In this document: positions 13,638 to 18,376 of the stretch, piece after piece
Layout of the letters: every line of letters begins with the position of its first letter
How positions within the stretch are numbered: position 1 is the stretch's first letter
Assembly: GCA_002433675.1 (NCBI GenBank)
Contig: DJIP01000340.1
Span: 1 to 18,376 of the forward strand
Source: Halomonas halophila
GTDB taxonomy: Bacteria > Pseudomonadota > Gammaproteobacteria > Pseudomonadales > Halomonadaceae
Reading direction: 5' to 3'
DNA: 18,376 bases
The notes under the pieces: model-generated
Databases searched by the model: none
What the model saw: the letters and a program-made list of their open reading frames with translations, nothing else
Told to the model about the DNA's origin: nothing
Made by a program: the position numbers and the translations under genes

Positions 13638-14519
13638 ATGCAATCGTTCAAGAACATCGGACTGATCGGGCGCCTGGGCAGCGCCAAGGTGGTCGAGACC
13701 CTCAAGCGGCTGATTCGTTTTCTGGATGACGCCGGCTACCACGTGATCGTGGAAGACCGCACCGCCTCGGCCTTGCTGGAACGTGGCCACGCCGAGGCCA
13801 GTCGCCGCATGCTCGGCGAACTGTGTGATCTGGTGATCGTGGTGGGGGGCGACGGCAGCCTGCTGGGCGCGGCCCGCACCCTGTGTCGTAGCGGAACCCT
13901 GGTACTGGGGGTCAATCGCGGACGGCTGGGCTTCTTGACCGATATCTCGCCGGATGAGCTCGAGGCTCGTGTCGGTGAGGTGCTGGCGGGGCAGTATGAG
14001 GTCGAACAGCGCTTTCTGCTCGACGCCGAGCTCTACCGCGGGGACTCCCTGGTGGGCAGCGGCGATGCCCTCAATGAAGTGGTACTGCACCCGGGCAAGG
14101 CGGTGCGGATGATCGAGTTCGAACTGTTCATCGATGGCCAGTTCGTCTACAGCCAGCGCAGCGATGGCCTGATCATCGCCACGCCGACCGGTTCCACCGC
14201 CTACGCCATGTCCGGCGGTGGCCCGATCATGCATCCCAAGCTCGATGTGGTGACGCTGGTGCCGATGTTCCCGCATACCCTGTCGAGCCGGCCCATCGTG
14301 ATCGACGCTGGCTGCGAGATCCGCTGTCATATCGGTGAGACCAACCAGACCTACCCCCACATCAGCTGTGACGGCCAGACCCGTGCCGTGGCCAAGCCCG
14401 ATGATGTTCTGGTGATCCGGCGCAAGCCCCAGAACGTTCAACTGGTGCACCCTCTGGGTCACAACTTCTACGACGTCCTGCGCAGCAAGCTGGGCTGGAG
14501 CAACAGGCTGGGAGATTGA
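13638..14519 (+). CDS. nadK: NAD kinase
   Basis: 293-residue cytoplasmic enzyme that phosphorylates NAD to NADP with ATP, the only de novo source of NADP. Diagnostic motifs are GGDGS at 70-74 with the catalytic aspartate 72, GVNRGRLGFLTDI, NEVVLHPGK, and SDGLIIATPTGSTAYAMSGGGPI for NAD binding. Length agrees with the E. coli enzyme (292). ATG 13638 is chosen by alignment of the N-terminal KNIGLIGR and by GGAAGG 8 nt upstream; the in-frame extension to 13581 would include its own promoter. A metallophosphoesterase gene begins one base after the stop, so the two are co-transcribed and possibly coupled. Confidence 0.97.
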   Translation: MQSFKNIGLIGRLGSAKVVETLKRLIRFLDDAGYHVIVEDRTASALLERGHAEASRRMLGELCDLVIVVGGDGSLLGAARTLCRSGTLVLGVNRGRLGFLTDISPDELEARVGEVLAGQYEVEQRFLLDAELYRGDSLVGSGDALNEVVLHPGKAVRMIEFELFIDGQFVYSQRSDGLIIATPTGSTAYAMSGGGPIMHPKLDVVTLVPMFPHTLSSRPIVIDAGCEIRCHIGETNQTYPHISCDGQTRAVAKPDDVLVIRRKPQNVQLVHPLGHNFYDVLRSKLGWSNRLGD

Positions 14520-14520
14520 C

Positions 14521-15519
14521 GTGAGCAGGCGACTGGACGGCTACGACCTGATCGGTGACGTTCATGGCTGCGGCGCCACCCTGGCGGCGCTGCTGGAACG
14601 GCTGGGATATCACCTGCGCGGCGGTGTCTATCGTCACCCCCAGCGTAAGGTGATCTTCCTCGGGGACCTGATCGACCGTGGCCCGCGTATTCGCCTGGCG
14701 GTCTCCATCGCCAGGCGCATGGTAGAAGAGGGCGAGGCCTATATCGTGCTGGGCAACCACGAGATCAATGCCCTGACGTACACCCAGAAGGCCCCGCCCG
14801 ATCACGGCAGGGAATGGCTGCGCCCGCACACGCCGCGCCACAATCGCATCATTCGCGAAACCCTCGAGCAGTACCATGACCACCCCCAAGAGTGGGATGA
14901 TGCCCTGGCGTGGTTTCGCCAGATTCCCCTGTGTCTCGAGATCGACGGCATCCGGGTGGTTCACGCCTGCTGGGACGACCGCCTGATCGAATCTTTCAGG
15001 CAGCTTCGGCCCGACGGCTGTCTGGACCATGACTTCCTGCTCCAGGCCTCGAGCCCGGGTACCGACGAGTCGAGGATCCTCGAGCGTCTGACCCGCGGTG
15101 GTTCCATTGACCTGCCCGGGGACACGGTGATCCATTCCGGCGACGGCTTCACTCGACGAAGCTTTCGTACCCACTTCTGGGCACGAGACCCCCGCACCTG
15201 GGGTGACGTGGTGTTCCAGCCGGACAATCTACCGGGAGACCTCGAGGATCGGCCGTTGAGCGACAGCGAGCGGGCCAGCCTCAGCTACTATGGTCCCGAC
15301 CAGCCCCCGCTGTTCATCGGCCACTACTGGTGCGAAGGCGTCCCGGCCCTGCCGGCACCGAATATTGCCTGTCTCGACTACAGCGCGGTGAAGTTCGGTC
15401 GACTGGTGGCCTATCGCTACAGCTTTGAATCCCGCCTCGACGCCAACCACTTTGTCTGGGTGCCGGTGCCCCGGGATGTGCGCGCGAGACCCTTGCCCCG
15501 AGAGATCGTCTTCGATTGA
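14521..15519 (+). CDS. Calcineurin-like metallophosphoesterase
   Basis: 332-residue PPP-type phosphoesterase. Metal-binding motifs are GDVHG (12-16), GDLIDRG (48-54), GNHE (78-81), VVHACW, and a late IGHYW, all in the usual order. It is about 100 residues longer than the lambda-type phosphatase at 8462, with an insertion between VVHACW and IGHYW, so the two are distant relatives and not a recent duplication. Start is GTG 14521, one base after the nadK stop, with GGGAG 6 nt upstream inside the nadK gene. Transcription ends at the terminator 15613-15641. Substrate unknown; given its position with nadK, a nucleotide such as NADP or a related phosphoester is an open possibility. Confidence 0.9.
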   Translation: MSRRLDGYDLIGDVHGCGATLAALLERLGYHLRGGVYRHPQRKVIFLGDLIDRGPRIRLAVSIARRMVEEGEAYIVLGNHEINALTYTQKAPPDHGREWLRPHTPRHNRIIRETLEQYHDHPQEWDDALAWFRQIPLCLEIDGIRVVHACWDDRLIESFRQLRPDGCLDHDFLLQASSPGTDESRILERLTRGGSIDLPGDTVIHSGDGFTRRSFRTHFWARDPRTWGDVVFQPDNLPGDLEDRPLSDSERASLSYYGPDQPPLFIGHYWCEGVPALPAPNIACLDYSAVKFGRLVAYRYSFESRLDANHFVWVPVPRDVRARPLPREIVFD

Positions 15520-15612
15520 TACAAAATGTTACATTAAAGTCGGTCACCCGGCTGAACCCTTTGTCAAAAGCGGCGTCTGAGTAGGTGTTCCCTTGAATGA
15601 TCCCTTGCTCTT

Positions 15613-15641
15613 GTCCGGCGGCCCCCTCCGCCGGACTTTTT
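15613..15641 (+). terminator. Rho-independent terminator of the nadK operon
   Basis: 9-bp perfect stem GTCCGGCGG/CCGCCGGAC (15613-15621, 15628-15636), 6-nt C-rich loop, then TTTTT. It lies 94 bp after the phosphoesterase stop. The gap before it (15520-15612) shows no gene. Confidence 0.9.
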
Positions 15642-15790
15642 CTGTGTGGATGATAAAGCCTCCCTGCCATGCCGGCTTGCCCTCGGCCCTTGCGCCCAGC
15701 TGAGCCGCCTGTGACCGCTGCCCCTACCGGCCAGCGTCATTTCAGGCCATCATCTCTGGGCCGCCACCTTTTTTTCGCGCTGGAGACGCC

Positions 15791-16636
15791 ATGTTCCGGG
15801 TCATGTTGATCCCCCACGATATCGATACTCGCGAGCTGCGACAGGCGCTCTGGTCGCACCGCATCGGACACCGTATCACCGACGAGGACGACGGCCAGGT
15901 GCTGTGGCTGATGGACCCGAAACAGCAGGACGCCCTGGCCGAGGTAATCACTCGCTGGCAGCGGGGGGAGGCGATACCCGCGCCCAGGGCCTCGAAGCCG
16001 AGACCGGCACGTCACTGGTGGCCGCTGCTGCGCCAGCATCCGGTCACGCTGTCGGTGCTCGGGCTGTGTCTTCTGGTATTTGGTGCCATCGCCATCTGGG
16101 GAGACATGGTGCTGGCGTGGCTGGCGATCGTACCGGTGGGCATCCGTGGCGGGGCGCTGGCCGTCGGCAGCATCCCCGATGCGCTGGCGGCGGGGCAGGT
16201 GTGGCGCCCGCTGTCGCCGATCTTTCTGCACTTCGGCTGGATGCACCTGATCTTCAACATGATGTGGCTGTGGTATTTTGGCCGCCAGGTGGAGACCCTG
16301 CACGGTCCATTGCGCATGCTGACGCTGGTGGTGGTGGCGGGGCTTGCCGGCAACCTGGCCCAGTACGCCACCGGCACGGTGCTGTTCGGTGGCATGTCGG
16401 GCGTCGACTTTGCGTTGCTCGGCTACGTCTGGTTGATGTCCCGTCGGGCGCCGGCCAGCGGCTTCTTCGTGCCGCAGATGCTGGTGCTGTTCATGCTCGG
16501 CTGGATGGTCTTCACCATGACCGACGTCGCCGGGCTGGTGGGCTTTGGCAATGTGGCCAACGAGGCGCACCTGGGCGGCCTGCTCGTGGGGCTGGTGCTG
16601 GGCTGGTATCATTCCCGCAAATCACGTCTTCACTAG
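15791..16636 (+). CDS. Rhomboid family intramembrane serine protease (GlpG-like)
   Basis: 281-residue inner-membrane protease that cleaves transmembrane helices of substrates. An N-terminal cytoplasmic domain (about residues 1-70, starting FRVMLIPHDIDTRELRQAL) resembles the GlpG N-domain, followed by about six helices. The catalytic dyad is S203 in GGMSGVDFAL and H260 in NEAHLGG; oxyanion residues H152 and N156 occur in WMHLIFNM. These positions are within a few residues of those in E. coli GlpG. Start ATG 15791 has GGAG 6 nt upstream. It heads a cluster with yeaC (9-nt gap) and the DUF2797 gene (17-nt overlap). It is not next to glp genes, so I leave the symbol empty. Confidence 0.95.
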   Translation: MFRVMLIPHDIDTRELRQALWSHRIGHRITDEDDGQVLWLMDPKQQDALAEVITRWQRGEAIPAPRASKPRPARHWWPLLRQHPVTLSVLGLCLLVFGAIAIWGDMVLAWLAIVPVGIRGGALAVGSIPDALAAGQVWRPLSPIFLHFGWMHLIFNMMWLWYFGRQVETLHGPLRMLTLVVVAGLAGNLAQYATGTVLFGGMSGVDFALLGYVWLMSRRAPASGFFVPQMLVLFMLGWMVFTMTDVAGLVGFGNVANEAHLGGLLVGLVLGWYHSRKSRLH

Positions 16637-16645
16637 AGCGATGCC

Positions 16646-16942
16646 ATGAGCGACATGACCTTCGAGCGAATGATTTCCCAGATGACGCCGTCGATCTACC
16701 AGAACCTCAGGCAGGCGGTGTCGCTGCGCAAGTGGCCAGATGGCCGAATGCTGACGGCCGAACAGATCGAACTGTGCATGGAAGCCGTGATGCGCTACGA
16801 GCACGACAACAAGGTGCCCGAGGAGAGCCGCATCGGCTACCTCGAGCAACGCACCTGCGGCGCTGGGCCCGGCGGGCCATCGAGCAGTGCCGGGGTTTCC
16901 GAAGACATGGCGGGACTCGCCCGGGATGCCAGTCGTGACTGA
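16646..16942 (+). CDS. DUF1315 (YeaC-like) small protein
   Basis: 98-residue cytoplasmic protein matching DUF1315/YeaC, a family of unknown function. Typical are the N-terminal TFERMISQMTPSIYQNLRQAV, KWPDGRMLTAEQIELCMEAV and YEHDNKVPEESRIGY; the last 30 residues are variable and glycine-rich. Start ATG 16646, 9 nt after the rhomboid stop, has only a weak ribosome binding site (AGAGCG), so it probably depends on coupling to the upstream gene. The 3' end overlaps the next gene by 17 nt in another frame. Confidence 0.88.
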   Translation: MSDMTFERMISQMTPSIYQNLRQAVSLRKWPDGRMLTAEQIELCMEAVMRYEHDNKVPEESRIGYLEQRTCGAGPGGPSSSAGVSEDMAGLARDASRD

Positions 16943-17762
16943 AGTCCTTGCCCACGGATGTCTGTCCAAGATGGGGGTCGAACCCGACTCCCCCGCGCGC
17001 TACACCCTCAAGGCCGGCGAGAACCGTCTGCCGCTCAACGATTACCTGGGCCGCACCCTGCGACTCGAGTGGAGCGGGGCGATCGCCTGTACCCACTGTG
17101 GACGTGCGACCAAGAAGAGCTTCGGGCAAGGCCACTGCTATCCCTGCTTCAAGCGCCTGGCCCAGTGCGATAGCTGCATCATGAAGCCTGAGCTTTGCCA
17201 CTTCTTCGAGGGTACCTGCCGCGAGCCTGAGTGGGGCGAGCGGTTCTGCTTCCAGCCCCACGTCGTCTACCTGTCCAACGCTTCCGGGCTCAAGGTCGGG
17301 ATCACCCGCAATACCCAGATGCCGACGCGCTGGCTCGACCAGGGCGCGATCCAGGCGTTGCCGATCCTCGAGGTGGACAGTCGTCAGCAGTCTGGTTTCG
17401 TCGAGGTGCTGTTCAAGAACGAGGTGTCGGATCGCACCAACTGGCGAGCGATGCTCAAGGGCCAGGTCGAGGAGCTGGATCTGGCCGCAGAGCGCGACCG
17501 TCTGCTGCAGAAGCTGTCGGCGGGGCTGGGTGATCTTCTCGAGCGCTTCGGCGCCGATGCCATCCGTCCCCTGGACGGCAGCCCAAGACGCTTCGACTAC
17601 CCGGTGCTTGAGTACCCTACCAAGGTCACGTCTCACAACCTCGACAAGAATCCGCGAGTCGAGGGCACACTGATGGGGATCAAGGGCCAGTACCTGATCT
17701 TCGATACCGGCGTGATCAATCTTCGCAAGTACACCGGCTACGAGATGTCGCTGGCGGCTTGA
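16926..17762 (+). CDS. DUF2797 zinc-binding protein with GIY-YIG-like segment
   Basis: 278-residue protein of the DUF2797 family, function unknown. Residues about 56-99 hold a cysteine-rich, probably zinc-binding block: CTHC, CYPC, CDSC, then C and C spaced over GHCYPCFKRLAQCDSC and ELCHFFEGTC. Next, HVVYLSNASGLKVGITRNTQMPTRWLDQGA (about 115-144) has the look of a GIY-YIG nuclease core, with VYL, KVGIT and an arginine in the right order. A C-terminal domain has YLIFDTGVINLRKYTGYEMSL. Start ATG 16926 overlaps yeaC by 17 nt; an in-frame start at 16887 overlaps further and lacks a better site. It ends the rhomboid-yeaC cluster. Nuclease activity is an inference from the motif only. Confidence 0.9.
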   Translation: MPVVTEVLAHGCLSKMGVEPDSPARYTLKAGENRLPLNDYLGRTLRLEWSGAIACTHCGRATKKSFGQGHCYPCFKRLAQCDSCIMKPELCHFFEGTCREPEWGERFCFQPHVVYLSNASGLKVGITRNTQMPTRWLDQGAIQALPILEVDSRQQSGFVEVLFKNEVSDRTNWRAMLKGQVEELDLAAERDRLLQKLSAGLGDLLERFGADAIRPLDGSPRRFDYPVLEYPTKVTSHNLDKNPRVEGTLMGIKGQYLIFDTGVINLRKYTGYEMSLAA

Positions 17763-17813
17763 ATCCCGTCACCGGCAGCGACAGGCGCTGTCGGCAACCC
17801 AGGGAGAGCGGTC

Positions 17814-18104
17814 ATGTACGTGCTGCATATCGCCAATCGACAGACGTCGTCGTGGTCGCTGAGGGCCTGGCTCACCTTGCGCCAGCTCGAGATTCCCTTC
17901 GAGCTGGCCTTTCACCCCTTCGATGAGCAGGGCAACAGTCATGCCGACTTTCGTCGGTTTTCGCCCTCGGGGCGAGTGCCCTGTCTGCATCATGACCAAC
18001 GGGTGGTGTGGGACTCGCTGGCTATCATCGAATACCTGGCCGAGCGTCATCCGCAGATCCTCAGCAGCGGCACTGTAATCAAGGACCCGCGCGAGGGCAT
18101 CTGA
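17814..18104 (+). pseudogene. Truncated glutathione S-transferase (N-terminal domain only)
   Basis: 96-residue frame that is a good glutathione S-transferase N-terminal thioredoxin-like domain: SSWS (12-15) near the catalytic position, cis-proline P56 in RVPCL, and the glutathione-binding DSLAI (67-71), then EYLAERHP. After residue 80 the homology stops, and sixteen unrelated residues lead to a stop. The all-helical C-terminal domain of about 120 residues, needed for substrate binding and dimerisation in the family, is absent, and I find no trace of it in the other frames downstream before the next gene. The start (ATG 17814) and Shine-Dalgarno (GGGAG, 7 nt) are intact. Most likely a deletion remnant, though a stand-alone domain cannot be excluded. 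Confidence 0.7.
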
Positions 18105-18122
18105 CCGCATCCATCGGTGAGC

Positions 18123-18160
18123 GAGCCGCCTGATCCCGCTGTTGCGGAATCCGGCGGCTC
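18123..18160. terminator. Hairpin between convergent GST remnant and last gene
   Basis: GAGCCGCC/GGCGGCTC (18123-18130, 18153-18160) enclose an inner stem CCGC/GCGG with a 4-nt loop. It sits between two converging genes where a bidirectional terminator would be placed. No T-run follows on either strand, so confidence is limited. Confidence 0.5.
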
Positions 18161-18184
18161 AGAATGTGAACGGTGTCACGCGAC

Positions 18185-18376
18185 TCAACCTTCTGCGCTG
18201 GCCTCGCTGGCCTGTGGTGTCGGCGGCATCAGATGCTTGGGCAGATTCTGCCGTCTGGCATCGGTCCTCGGGCCGTAGTGGGTCGACAGATAGTCGAGGA
18301 TGGTGTCCTCCATCTCGGGATTGAACTGCCACAGGCCCTGGGTCTCCTGCATCCAGTCGATCAGGTAGGCCCAGTG
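18185..18376 (-). CDS. C-terminal part of a gene running off the window (possible c-type cytochrome)
   Basis: The last 63 codons of a minus-strand gene, ending in TGA at 18185-18187; the start is outside the window. The visible part contains IDWMQETQGLWQFNPEMED, then ILDYLSTHYGP and a proline-rich tail NLPKHLMPPTP. The WM..TQGLW...E..ILDYL..HYGP pattern is what I associate with the end of soluble c-type cytochromes that serve as electron acceptors of periplasmic dehydrogenases. The haem motif CxxCH would lie upstream and is not visible, so the assignment is tentative. That it is a real gene is supported by codon use and the clean convergent arrangement. Confidence 0.5.
   Translation of the reverse strand, partial: HWAYLIDWMQETQGLWQFNPEMEDTILDYLSTHYGPRTDARRQNLPKHLMPPTPQASEASAEG

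Noticed and set aside
12566..13705. 379-codon minus-strand frame opposite the EamA gene
   Set aside because: Shadow frame rich in His, Arg and Gln, typical of the antisense of a GC-rich membrane protein gene; the plus-strand frame has clear EamA features, a promoter and a Shine-Dalgarno.
13524..14462. 312-codon minus-strand frame opposite nadK
   Set aside because: Antisense shadow of nadK, whose GGDGS and NAD-binding motifs are unambiguous.

Overview
The window looks like a chromosomal segment of a GC-rich gammaproteobacterium, most likely Halomonadaceae (Halomonas-like). The reasons are the general codon use and GC content, the mix of household gammaproteobacterial genes (nadK, a GlpG-like rhomboid with YeaC/DUF1315 and DUF2797, azlCD, a DUF1090 protein) and a FliA-type flagellar promoter. 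The genus is an inference from family content; no search could be run.

Layout. Positions 1-430 hold no gene I can support. A YeeE/YedE (thiosulfate-permease-like) gene lies at 431-1354 (+). It converges on a small secreted DUF1090 gene (1481-1888, -), and a tRNA-Gly(CCC) follows at 2199-2272 (-). A visibly AT-richer block from about 2280 to 4790 carries one secreted type-I sulfatase (2619-4256, -) with its own terminator, and a candidate 25-residue membrane peptide gene (4659-4736, +). Next is a soluble PAS-PAS-MCP receptor of BdlA-like architecture (5012-6265, -) behind a near-consensus sigma-28 promoter.

From 6715 to 8344 (-) a three-gene operon, each junction an ATGA overlap, encodes an XRE-cupin regulator, AzlC and AzlD (branched-chain amino acid export). 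A 32-bp dyad sits between the regulator and a divergent lambda/PphA-type phosphatase (8462-9136, +). A non-coding stretch at 9137-9732 holds a strong terminator, an 8-bp tandem repeat and a 14-bp perfect hairpin. Then come a CBS-pair protein (9733-10155, -) and a dihydrolipoyl-dehydrogenase-like flavoprotein with an unusual C-terminal CxxC (10206-11672, -). Divergent from these is an uncharacterised protein with a tetrapeptide repeat and a Pmp3/YqaE-like membrane domain (11867-12553, +).

The right part is mostly on the + strand: an EamA-type transporter, nadK, a second metallophosphoesterase one base after nadK and ended by a strong terminator, the rhomboid-yeaC-DUF2797 cluster, and a glutathione S-transferase gene that stops after its N-terminal domain. 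The window ends inside a minus-strand gene, possibly the C-terminus of a c-type cytochrome.

No clearly new defence, mobile or biosynthetic system is visible. The most interesting items are regulatory (sigma-28 promoter, 32-bp operator, EamA dyad), the tiny membrane ORF in the AT-rich block, the CxxC tail on the flavoprotein, and the repeat-Pmp3 fusion.
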